DNA of 64,000 nt from Paenibacillus taiwanensis DSM 18679. Lineage in GTDB: Bacteria > Bacillota > Bacilli > Paenibacillales > Paenibacillaceae. The DNA lies in assembly GCF_000425125.1 (NCBI RefSeq), contig NZ_KE384307.1:920966-984965 (forward strand), written 5' to 3'. A model generated the notes under the pieces. The model was not told the origin of the DNA, did no database searches, and saw nothing but the letters and a program-made list of their open reading frames with translations. Each line of letters opens with the position of its first letter. Position 1 is the first letter of the stretch. A program made the position numbers and the translations under genes. Positions 18,115 through 25,885 of this stretch are shown here, in pieces.

Positions 18115-19536
18115 GTGATGAAAATTCAGGGCGAATCGCCATTTTCAGAAAAAGACCAAGCATATATGAAAAAGTACCTGGAGTCTCATCCAGACAGCCG
18201 CATGGCTTGGTATTTACTGGGCAAGCAGTATGAGCGCGTCGGGGAATTTAACAAGGCCAATTATTGCTTCAATCAAGCGGGAGACATTTATAAAGCGTTT
18301 GAAAATGGACCACTGCCCGCTGAAACGGCTGCTGAGGAACGATCTTTGAGACAGCAAGCGTTTCGTCATCGTCAAATGGTGCGACAGCGACGTCAATTGG
18401 CACTCCGTTCCGTTTTGCTTCTTCTCCTTCTTAGTTCTTTACTCCTTGCTATACCAGGTGGAGAAGCAGCTTCACCTGCGTTCCAGAAGGTGGCTGAAGA
18501 AGTCAAACCGAGTGAAGTGGTCGAACGACCGGTAATTACTATGCCGATTATTGAGCTTGTTGGCAAGAACTCGCCTGATGCCGTCGGTAATGCTTTGAAG
18601 AAGGCCGTAAAGCTTGCCTCTCAAAATGAGCAGGCACAAACCAACACGCTTGTGGTTGAACAAGAACAGAAAGCGCGTTGGCTGCTGTGGAGTCGTTTCC
18701 CGGAGCCGTCAATGTCCATTCGTCCGGCAGCTACTAAAGGTCAGGCTCAAGTCGACAATTTAAAACTTCCAGAATGTGAATGTAAGCCAGAGCGGGATAA
18801 AGCCAATCGGTATGCGCAGGCTTGGGCTGCTCAAGCGGAGAGCACGCTCATTGCACGTTCCATTGTGACGGCAGTCATCCGCAGCGGAGCGGAGCCGCCT
18901 GCTCGCCTGGAGACGTTAGCAAAATCATATCCGCGTAATCGTATTGCGGGCGTTGATACGCTCGCGGCTCCTTACTACGAGGAGGCCGTGAAGCAATGGA
19001 ACTCCAGTGCCAAAACAACTCCATCTCGTGATGAGCGCTTAAAACTGCTGTGGGCCTCAAAAACGAAGGCTGGGAAGCAGCCCTTTAAGGAAGCGTTGCG
19101 GATCGTTGTTGATAAGCAATCACATCGGCTTGCGCTAATAAGCGGAGATCAGATCATCCGCAGCTACAAAGTTGGATTGGGTGGCAAGCGGACGCCAGAG
19201 GGGAAATTTACGATATCGGAAAAGGTCGTGAATCCAAATGGCAGCGCTACAGGGGCTTTTGGCAGCAGAGGTATGACACTTTCCAATACGTTATATGCGA
19301 TTCATGGTACGGATGAGCCGGACAGTATAGGAGCCAATCGCTCGTTAGGGTGTGTTCGAATGACGAGGCAGGATGTGGAGGAGCTATATGATCTGGTGCC
19401 GGTAGGCACGGAGGTTCAAATTACAAAAGGCGTACTTCCCGATGTAGACGTCGTTCCGAGCCCGGAGGAGAGATATCACGTGCCGCTTACTCCTAAGCAG
19501 GACAATCCTAACAAGATTTACAAATGGCTAGGATAG
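18115..19536 (+). CDS. L,D-transpeptidase (YkuD) with N-terminal TPR and membrane anchor
   Basis: A 473-residue type II membrane protein. A TPR-like segment lies at about 25-62 (AWYLLGKQYERVGEFNKANYCF), a membrane segment at about 97-114, a linker region next, and a YkuD catalytic domain at about 322-445. His397 and Cys413 lie in the motif H.......ANRSLGCVRM. Such enzymes form 3-3 cross-links in peptidoglycan. The TPR precedes the membrane segment, so it should face the cytoplasm. GTG at 18115 and ATG at 18118 are both possible; AGGAAGGAG is unusually far upstream, so the start is uncertain. Last gene of the cyclase cluster. Confidence 0.85.
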   Translation: MMKIQGESPFSEKDQAYMKKYLESHPDSRMAWYLLGKQYERVGEFNKANYCFNQAGDIYKAFENGPLPAETAAEERSLRQQAFRHRQMVRQRRQLALRSVLLLLLLSSLLLAIPGGEAASPAFQKVAEEVKPSEVVERPVITMPIIELVGKNSPDAVGNALKKAVKLASQNEQAQTNTLVVEQEQKARWLLWSRFPEPSMSIRPAATKGQAQVDNLKLPECECKPERDKANRYAQAWAAQAESTLIARSIVTAVIRSGAEPPARLETLAKSYPRNRIAGVDTLAAPYYEEAVKQWNSSAKTTPSRDERLKLLWASKTKAGKQPFKEALRIVVDKQSHRLALISGDQIIRSYKVGLGGKRTPEGKFTISEKVVNPNGSATGAFGSRGMTLSNTLYAIHGTDEPDSIGANRSLGCVRMTRQDVEELYDLVPVGTEVQITKGVLPDVDVVPSPEERYHVPLTPKQDNPNKIYKWLG

Positions 19537-19544
19537 ATGACAAA

Positions 19545-19578
19545 GGAGCCGCCCCCTGATAACTTAGGGGGCGGCTCC
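19545..19578. terminator. Strong inverted repeat at the end of the cyclase cluster
   Basis: GGAGCCGCCCCC at 19545-19556 pairs perfectly with 19567-19578 around a 10-base loop. The T-run is poor on both sides, so it may act as a terminator or mRNA-stabilising stem between convergent genes. Confidence 0.6.
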
Positions 19579-19598
19579 TGAAAATATATCGTAAAGGT

Positions 19599-19736
19599 CT
19601 AACCGTTAATGATAAGTAATACGGTAATAAGTATAATGCTTAACAATAGAATGCCGGAAATCCAGGTGATCGCTGAGCTATTGACGGGGTCTGAATTGTG
19701 AGACGTCCGAGTAGGAGGCATGCGTTTGGCTGACAT
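19599..19736 (-). CDS. Small single-pass membrane peptide (45 aa)
   Basis: A complete small gene: AAAGGTGATG is 5 bases before ATG 19736, and 45 codons run to TAG at 19599. The N-terminal half is hydrophilic and basic (MSAKRMPPTRTSHNSDPVNS), and the C-terminal half is one hydrophobic helix (ITWISGILLLSIILITVLLI). The ribosome binding site and clean amphipathic split support a real gene. No family is recognised. Convergent with the cyclase cluster. Confidence 0.6.
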   Translation of the reverse strand: MSAKRMPPTRTSHNSDPVNSSAITWISGILLLSIILITVLLIING

Positions 19737-19920
19737 AGGTCATCACCTTTCTTTATGTGGTTCTATACTATATATTGTAACCGTTTTCTTTTGTTTTGGC
19801 TAGGTCTTATGTGTGATTTGACGCTCTTTTCTTTTAGCGTCGAAACCAGTAAACTGTAACATAGGATCAGTTCCCTGCGGATGTACCAATGGAGTTCCTC
19901 TAACCAAATTTAATAATGTA

Positions 19921-19937
19921 TGTTAGAATAAATAACA
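19921..19937 (+). promoter_or_regulatory. GlnR/TnrA-like box upstream of pyrD
   Basis: TGTTAGAATAAATAACA matches TGTNA-N7-TNACA exactly and ends 27 bases before the preferred pyrD start. About one chance match is expected in a window of this length, so this single box is weaker evidence than the pair at 4935/5051. Confidence 0.35.
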
Positions 19938-19964
19938 TGATCACAGACGAACGGAGTGGAACCT

Positions 19965-21059
19965 TTGTTATATCGTTATGTTGGCAAACCGATGTTTTTT
20001 CGGATGGATCCGGAACGGGCCCATCATCTTGTGCTGGACGGAATGGCGACCGTAGCTAAAGTTCCAGGTTCACTTGCACTTTTACGAGGCATGTATGGCG
20101 TAAAGGAAGAGGCTATGCTGGCCACGGATCTATTTGGGCTGCATTTTCATAGTCCTATTGGCTTGGCTGCTGGGCTTGATAAGAATGCGACTTCTGTTGA
20201 GGCGTTATCCTCAGTTGGGTTTGGATTTATTGAAGTAGGAACTGTGACACCTGTTGGCCAATCGGGAAATGAGAAGCCTAGAATGTTCCGCTTGCCAGAG
20301 GATGAAGCTTTAATTAACCGAATGGGATTTAACAATGACGGTGCCGACATGCTGAGCACAAGACTTAAGCGGCTGCACAATTACGCTGTCCCTGTATTTG
20401 TAAACATCGGCAAAAACAAAGTAACCCCTAACGAGCAAGCTAACGAGGATTACTTAACCTGTATTCGGACGTTGTACGATGTTGCGAATCTGTTTGTGGT
20501 GAACATTAGTTCCCCGAATACGCCAAATTTGCGTAATCTCCAGCACGGTGACGAGCTCCGCTCCTTACTGGAGGCGGTAGTCCGTGAGATGGACACACAG
20601 AATAAAGCAAGTGGCAACAATAAGGCTGTACTTGTAAAGATTGCGCCGGATGTTACTGATGAAGAGTTGGCGCATATGACGGACACCATCGTAACTAGCG
20701 GTGTAAACGGTATTATTGCGACCAATACGACATTGTCCCGCATGGGAACAACACACGCCAATCGATTGGAGACTGGCGGATTAAGCGGTAAGCCGCTAAC
20801 GGAAAGATCGACGGAAGTAATTCGTCAGGTGTATCGACTGACAGAAGGCAAGCTGCCTATTATCGGTTCTGGAGGTGTGTTTACAGCTAAGGATGCGTAT
20901 GCACACATTTGTGCAGGAGCTAGCTTGGTTGAGATTTACACATCATTTATTTACCGGGGTCCCGAGATTACTCGTGAGCTTGCTCAAGGAATTAAACAAT
21001 TACTTGAGCAGGACGGTTACAAGCATATTTCGGAGGCCGTAGGGAGAGACCATAAATAA
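19965..21059 (+). CDS. pyrD: Dihydroorotate dehydrogenase (quinone), class 2
   Basis: A membrane-associated FMN enzyme of about 364 residues that oxidises dihydroorotate to orotate in pyrimidine synthesis and passes electrons to quinone. The N-terminal FFRMDPERAHHL helix is the class 2 membrane/quinone element. The catalytic Ser lies in NISSPNTPNLR, and the FMN phosphate site in IGSGGVFTAKDAY. TTG at 19965 is preferred, because GGAG at 19953-19956 is 8 bases upstream; GTG at 19956 overlaps that site. It stands apart from any pyr operon and is followed by relQ in the same direction. Confidence 0.93.
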   Translation: MLYRYVGKPMFFRMDPERAHHLVLDGMATVAKVPGSLALLRGMYGVKEEAMLATDLFGLHFHSPIGLAAGLDKNATSVEALSSVGFGFIEVGTVTPVGQSGNEKPRMFRLPEDEALINRMGFNNDGADMLSTRLKRLHNYAVPVFVNIGKNKVTPNEQANEDYLTCIRTLYDVANLFVVNISSPNTPNLRNLQHGDELRSLLEAVVREMDTQNKASGNNKAVLVKIAPDVTDEELAHMTDTIVTSGVNGIIATNTTLSRMGTTHANRLETGGLSGKPLTERSTEVIRQVYRLTEGKLPIIGSGGVFTAKDAYAHICAGASLVEIYTSFIYRGPEITRELAQGIKQLLEQDGYKHISEAVGRDHK

Positions 21060-21118
21060 ACAGCAGTGCAACTATACAATGTGCTGGATGAACGGTTGGA
21101 CGGACAGGAGGCGTTCGG

Positions 21119-21934
21119 ATGGACGGAAGAGATTGGGGAAAATTTTTGCTGCCTTATGAACAGGCCGTCGAGGAGCTGAAGGTCAAATTCAAGACGCTAC
21201 GCTCAGAGCTGAAGAAGCGGGAGGAATACGCACCTATTGAGTTTGTGACAGGTCGTGTCAAACGTATTTCGAGCATTTTGGAGAAAGCAAGGCGGCTTGA
21301 TGTTCCCCGGGAACATATTGAACGTGGGATAGAGGATATTGCGGGTATCCGCATTATGTGCCAGTTTGTCGAAGATATTCGTTATGTGGCACAGCTCATT
21401 CGCAATCGTAAAGATATGAGCGTATTGTATGAGAAGGACTACATTACCAACTTCAAGGACAGTGGTTATCGAAGCTTTCATATGATCGTTGAATATCCGG
21501 TTCAGACGGCGCTAGGACAGAAGATCGTACTGGCAGAGATTCAAATACGCACGCTGGCGATGAATTTCTGGGCAACGATTGAGCACTCTCTGAATTATAA
21601 ATATAGAGACAGCCTGCCAGACGATGTAAGAGATCGGCTAAAGAAGGCCGCTGAGGCTGCATTTATTCTTGATAATGAGATGACAAGTATTAGACATGAA
21701 ATATTGGATGCGCAGCGGAGCTTTGAAGATAAGTCTAAGATTGTGCAAAATTGTTTGTCCTTTATCCAAGAGCTATATTTTTATCATAAGATTACAGAAG
21801 CAATTCATTTCCAACTCCGGTTTAACGAATTGTGGGAGCAAAATGATCTGCCGGGCTTAAGAAGACTCGAAGAGGATCTTATTCATGCGATTAGCACCGC
21901 CAAAAGAAGCAGTCGGAGCGCAGATGACGAATAA
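21119..21934 (+). CDS. relQ: Small alarmone synthetase (RelQ/SasB/YjbM type GTP pyrophosphokinase)
   Basis: A 271-residue (p)ppGpp synthetase lacking hydrolase and TGS/ACT domains. It matches Bacillus YjbM closely: PIEFVTGRVKRISSILEKARR, IEDIAGIRIMCQFV, DSGYRSFH and EIQIRTLAMNFWATIEHSLNYKY. It transfers pyrophosphate from ATP to GDP/GTP and acts as a tetramer. AGGAGG precedes the ATG. The C-terminus (about 215-271) is longer than in YjbM. The end of the gene overlaps the DUF309 gene, so the two are translationally coupled. Confidence 0.92.
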   Translation: MDGRDWGKFLLPYEQAVEELKVKFKTLRSELKKREEYAPIEFVTGRVKRISSILEKARRLDVPREHIERGIEDIAGIRIMCQFVEDIRYVAQLIRNRKDMSVLYEKDYITNFKDSGYRSFHMIVEYPVQTALGQKIVLAEIQIRTLAMNFWATIEHSLNYKYRDSLPDDVRDRLKKAAEAAFILDNEMTSIRHEILDAQRSFEDKSKIVQNCLSFIQELYFYHKITEAIHFQLRFNELWEQNDLPGLRRLEEDLIHAISTAKRSSRSADDE

Positions 21935-22358
21935 CGGCTATGATCGGCTGTATGTGGCGTTTGTGAAGCTGTTTAATGAGGAACGGGATTATTATGCTTG
22001 TCATGATGTGATGGAGGAATTGTGGCTTGAAGAAGGACGCAAGCCGATCTATCAAGGGTTGCTGCAAGTGGCAGTTGGACTACATCATTGGCATAATGGG
22101 AACAATGCGGGTGCTGTGAAGTTATGGGAAGCCGCTTTGCATAAGCTTGATAGCTATGCAGATTTGGAACTGGGGATTCGGCTTGACCTTCTTCGCCATG
22201 ATACGCTCAGGCTGCTAGAGGCGTTACAAAGGTCAGAAGATGTTGTCCCGCTGGAGCATTTGACGATTACGATAGCAGACTATGAATTAGCGGATGCAGT
22301 ATTGGCATGCTCGCTTTCTGATGTGGTTGATACGGAAGACGGTCTATTAGACAAATAG
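21924..22358 (+). CDS. DUF309 family protein
   Basis: A 144-residue helical cytosolic protein with the DUF309 signature HDVMEELWLEEGR followed by YQGLLQVAVGLHHW..GN..GA. The conserved His and Glu residues suggest a metal or polar ligand site; function is unknown. ATG at 21924 lies inside the end of relQ (11-base overlap), with CGGAG 5 bases upstream. The frame stays open 13 codons further, but without a ribosome site. Gene pair closed by a terminator. Confidence 0.85.
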   Translation: MTNNGYDRLYVAFVKLFNEERDYYACHDVMEELWLEEGRKPIYQGLLQVAVGLHHWHNGNNAGAVKLWEAALHKLDSYADLELGIRLDLLRHDTLRLLEALQRSEDVVPLEHLTITIADYELADAVLACSLSDVVDTEDGLLDK

Positions 22359-22385
22359 CATAGTTATAAGCAACGTTCTAAGTGA

Positions 22386-22418
22386 AAAGAGCCAAGGAGT
22401 AGGCTTCCTTGGCTCTTT
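22386..22418. terminator. Bidirectional terminator between the DUF309 gene and the ABC exporter
   Basis: AAAGAGCCAAGGA at 22386-22398 pairs with 22406-22418 (13 bp, 7-base loop), with T or A runs on both sides. Confidence 0.8.
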
Positions 22419-22471
22419 GCTTGTGCACTTTAAGTTGTATGTCTACCAGAATTATTATGTCAATTACCAGC

Positions 22472-23560
22472 TTATTGCAGTATAACGGTTTCCCCTGGCT
22501 TCAGGCCTTCAATAATTTCAGTTTTGTCGGGAGTTTCCATGCCAATCTTAATGTCACGGCGCTCCACTTGGCCATCTGCTTTCTGCACTTGAACGTAAGC
22601 TTTGTCCTGCTGTTTCATAATAGCAACCGTTGGCGCTACAATTACATTTGGCTTGCGTGCAGCTTCGACTTGGCCTGTTAAGCTTAATCCTGCGATAAGG
22701 TTCTGGTTCGCTTCCAAACTAATAATCACTTCGAATTGTACGGCTTGGTTTGACGTTGTTGAAGGCTGATCTGTACCACTCTTAGCAAATTTGGATACTT
22801 TTAGTACTTTACCTTTTAAAGGTACTTCCTTCATGGCATTAATTTTTACTTTTACAGGCATGCCAACTTTGATGGAGAAAATATCTTGCTCACCTACAAG
22901 GGATACTAGCTGTAGCTTCTTCGTATCTACAATTTTGCCAATGCGGGCATTTTCCTGCACTACTTGGGGCAGCTTGCTGGCCTCATCATAGAGGAAAATA
23001 CCAGTAGCAGGTGAAGAGAAGCGGGCTGCCGCAATCTTCTTACGTTTCTCAGCCATCTCTTGCAGTTGAATGTCACGAGATACACTGCCAAGCTCTTGCT
23101 GCAAGCGAGCCGTTTCCTTTTGCACAAATTGCTTTTTGACCTCGTCTTCTGTCATACCCATCATACCCGTTTCGCTATTAACTGTCGCTTGGAACTTAAC
23201 CAATTGCTCTTCAAGTTTCTTCTTCTTCAGCTCCGCTTCAGTTTGCGCGATCTCATGTTCTAGCTCTGTTGGATCTAGTTGGAAGAGAGTGTCACCTTTT
23301 GATACCTGTTGGGCGTCTTTTACGGTCCATTGCTTTACTTTGGCGTTAAACGGTGCATAAACAATCGTTTCGGTTTCGTATGAGGATTTACCTTTTACTT
23401 CAATGTTGCGTACTAAGTCTTCCTGTGTCACTTCAAAAGTGACGGCATTTGCGTTTTTGTTGGCTGCATCAGGCGCAGCAGGATTGGCGAAAGTGTACAA
23501 CCCATAACTGATAACGGCTAGCAAGCCTAGTATGACAACCCATTTTATTGTTTTTTTCAT
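22472..23560 (-). CDS. HlyD/MacA-type membrane fusion protein (exporter adaptor)
   Basis: A 362-residue protein anchored by an N-terminal membrane segment (about 5-26). It has a biotinyl-lipoyl-like domain (about 60-100 and 190-225), a coiled-coil hairpin between the halves (about 105-190), and beta-barrel and membrane-proximal domains to the end. It belongs to the YknX/MacA group, which couples FtsX-type ABC exporters to substrate handling outside the membrane. Last gene of a three-gene minus-strand operon with the permease and ATPase upstream (42-base gap). Confidence 0.88.
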   Translation of the reverse strand: MKKTIKWVVILGLLAVISYGLYTFANPAAPDAANKNANAVTFEVTQEDLVRNIEVKGKSSYETETIVYAPFNAKVKQWTVKDAQQVSKGDTLFQLDPTELEHEIAQTEAELKKKKLEEQLVKFQATVNSETGMMGMTEDEVKKQFVQKETARLQQELGSVSRDIQLQEMAEKRKKIAAARFSSPATGIFLYDEASKLPQVVQENARIGKIVDTKKLQLVSLVGEQDIFSIKVGMPVKVKINAMKEVPLKGKVLKVSKFAKSGTDQPSTTSNQAVQFEVIISLEANQNLIAGLSLTGQVEAARKPNVIVAPTVAIMKQQDKAYVQVQKADGQVERRDIKIGMETPDKTEIIEGLKPGETVILQ

Positions 23561-23602
23561 TTGATTTTGTTTCCTCCTCGAGATCTGTTGGACGCTGCTA
23601 TT

Positions 23603-24958
23603 CTAATCACGCTTAATAGCTGTTAATGCATCGGTGCGTGAAGCGCTGAGCGCAGGATATATACCGGATAACACACCCGTAAGCACTGCAAAAAATATGC
23701 CTAATGGAATATTGATGAGTGGGATAAAAATAAATCCTTGACCTGCTTCAGTTGCACGTGCAGCAGCCCCGTTAATGCCCCATACTAGCCAATAAGAGAT
23801 CATAACGCCAATAAGTCCGCCCAATAAACCAAGCAATGCGGCTTCTATAATAAACATATTGCGTATTTGCCTCAAATTAGCGCCGAGAACTTTCATAATC
23901 CCGATTTGTCGACGGCGTTGATGGGTAGACATCGTCATCGCAACAACGATGGAAATCGAGGCTATGACGAGTACGAACAAACCGACACCGAGTGCAATCG
24001 TCCGTACCATCTTAAATGTATCTTCCAAGCGCTCTTTCTGCTTGAGATTCGTCTGTGTATTAAGCATAAGCTTCTTTATTTGCTTCTCGACTTGCTCTAC
24101 ATTATTCTGATCGTCTACTTTAACAAGAATAGACTTATATGTACCGACTTCACTTGCAGGGGGCGCATCCGGCCCTTGATTCAGCTTTAGCTGTTCACGG
24201 ATAAGTGCGGCTGTTTCCAGTGAAGTATAGGCTTTCTTATCGTACTTGGCAGAATCGGTTGATGCGTCGGCCGGTTTCTTGATGACGCTCGTAATCCGCA
24301 TCGTGCTAGTAGTAGGCTTGTGCTGATCTGCCGTGTCAGCTCGTTCGAATCGTACCTGCCGTTGAAATAACGGCGTGTGCAGCTTTTGAATATTTTCCAG
24401 TTGCTGCGTAATTTCCTCGTTAAAAGGGTCTTGATTTTGCTTCTGTATAAGTGGCTCTAATGTTGCTCTATCCAGAAGGCCATACTCCGCACCGTAATTA
24501 AGAATGATGGTGTCCGCTACGTCAGAGGGACCTCCTTGACGAAACTGATGATTGAAGTTGGCAAGCTGCTCCAAATCGGTCCCGATGACCTGCACATTGT
24601 TACTACGATCATCTGTTGTGTGCATGGAGAAGTATCCGACCTCTTCAAATGGTGACGCAGCCTTGACATGAGGAAGATTACGAACCAAATTCAGCTTCTG
24701 CTTCGTCAGTTTGCCTCTATTGTCTACATCTTTATTAACCTCGTCGCCTTTGTTTTGGATCGGGGTTACTGTAATTTCATCCATCTTGAGGAAGGAGTTA
24801 AGTTCTTTTTCGGCGTAGATCTGTGCGGATTGACCGAGGCTCATTGCAACGATGATAGCTGCACAACCGATGGAGATACCGGCGGAGCATAGTCCAGTGA
24901 CGACTTTTCGTCTCCGTAGTTGGTCTATGGCAAGGCTCATATAGTCGCGTGCTCTCAT
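23603..24958 (-). CDS. MacB/FtsX-type ABC transporter permease
   Basis: A 451-residue permease with the MacB architecture. A first membrane segment (about 19-40, with a GISIGCAAIIVAMSLG motif) is followed by a large extracytoplasmic MacB_PCD domain (about 45-325). Three membrane segments follow (about 330-355, 380-405, 415-440), ending in the usual SRTDALTAIKRD-type tail. It probably moves peptides, antimicrobials or lipids by a mechanotransmission mechanism with the adaptor. It overlaps the ATPase gene by 4 bases (ATGA). Confidence 0.9.
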   Translation of the reverse strand: MRARDYMSLAIDQLRRRKVVTGLCSAGISIGCAAIIVAMSLGQSAQIYAEKELNSFLKMDEITVTPIQNKGDEVNKDVDNRGKLTKQKLNLVRNLPHVKAASPFEEVGYFSMHTTDDRSNNVQVIGTDLEQLANFNHQFRQGGPSDVADTIILNYGAEYGLLDRATLEPLIQKQNQDPFNEEITQQLENIQKLHTPLFQRQVRFERADTADQHKPTTSTMRITSVIKKPADASTDSAKYDKKAYTSLETAALIREQLKLNQGPDAPPASEVGTYKSILVKVDDQNNVEQVEKQIKKLMLNTQTNLKQKERLEDTFKMVRTIALGVGLFVLVIASISIVVAMTMSTHQRRRQIGIMKVLGANLRQIRNMFIIEAALLGLLGGLIGVMISYWLVWGINGAAARATEAGQGFIFIPLINIPLGIFFAVLTGVLSGIYPALSASRTDALTAIKRD

Positions 24959-25656
24959 GCTGTGCCTCCTTCAACAGTGACAGGGGCTTGATCTTCCACT
25001 AGATGACCATCCCTGAGCGTAATGACACGCTTGGTGTGATCGGCTACCTCACGTTCGTGGGTAACGATAATAAAGGTGGTACTCATCGTCTTGTTCAGAT
25101 GTTTCAAAATGGCGATAATCTCTTCCTCCGTTCGCGTATCCAAGTTGCCTGTTGGCTCGTCTGCAAAGATGACAGAGGGCTCGGTAATTAAGGAACGTGC
25201 GATACTGACACGCTGCTGCTGACCACCAGACAACTGAGAGGTGAACAGCTCACCCTTGTCGGGTATCCCGACTTGCTCAAGCAGCTGCTTCGCTTTTTCT
25301 TTTCGTTTGCTAGGTGAAATGCCTTGGAAAACAAGCGGGAGTTCGATATTTTCCCGAACGGTAAGGTTAGGTATAAGTTCGTAAGCTTGGAAAATAAAGC
25401 CGATGTTCGAACGGCGAAACTCCGCCAGCTGGTTCTCGTTCATCTTGACGATGTCATGCCCTGCTATGTATATGGTCCCTTCTGTCGGCTTCATCAGACC
25501 TGCCATGAGATTTAGCAGCGTTGATTTGCCGGAGCCCGAACTGCCGAGCAAGGCGATCATATCACCCTTATCTACCTGAAAGTCAATATGATGAAGCACT
25601 TTCGTTAGCTCAGGTCCATTTCGGAACGTATGTGATAATTGTTCAACCTTGAGCAT
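24955..25656 (-). CDS. ABC transporter ATP-binding protein (MacB/LolD type)
   Basis: A 233-residue nucleotide-binding domain with Walker A GSSGSGKST, a Q-loop, the signature LSGGQQQRVSIARSL, Walker B VIFADEPTGNLD and the H-loop VTHE. First gene of the exporter operon, reading away from the rRNA methyltransferase gene. GAAAGGGGG-type purine sequence lies just before the ATG. No two-component or resistance gene is adjacent, so the substrate is open. Confidence 0.92.
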   Translation of the reverse strand: MLKVEQLSHTFRNGPELTKVLHHIDFQVDKGDMIALLGSSGSGKSTLLNLMAGLMKPTEGTIYIAGHDIVKMNENQLAEFRRSNIGFIFQAYELIPNLTVRENIELPLVFQGISPSKRKEKAKQLLEQVGIPDKGELFTSQLSGGQQQRVSIARSLITEPSVIFADEPTGNLDTRTEEEIIAILKHLNKTMSTTFIIVTHEREVADHTKRVITLRDGHLVEDQAPVTVEGGTA

Positions 25657-25885
25657 GCGGCGCCCCCTTTCTATATTTCGAGTATGGTTAGAATCTACTA
25701 AAGTTACATACGAGACGCAACATAAGAAGTTCCTACAATTTACCCTACATTACAATAATGTAACATTAGTCGGACGAGCAGCGATAGAGGGGGCCTTCAA
25801 TCGTTTCAAAATTTGTGAAAATCATGATATGCTATGTTCAATGTTGTCTACTCGCTCAACAAGTATAAAGAGGAAGGATGAAAGC

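Noticed and set aside
22409-22681. Plus-strand frame of 90 codons opposite the exporter adaptor gene
   Set aside because: It overlaps a well-supported minus-strand gene and starts inside a terminator; no ribosome site.
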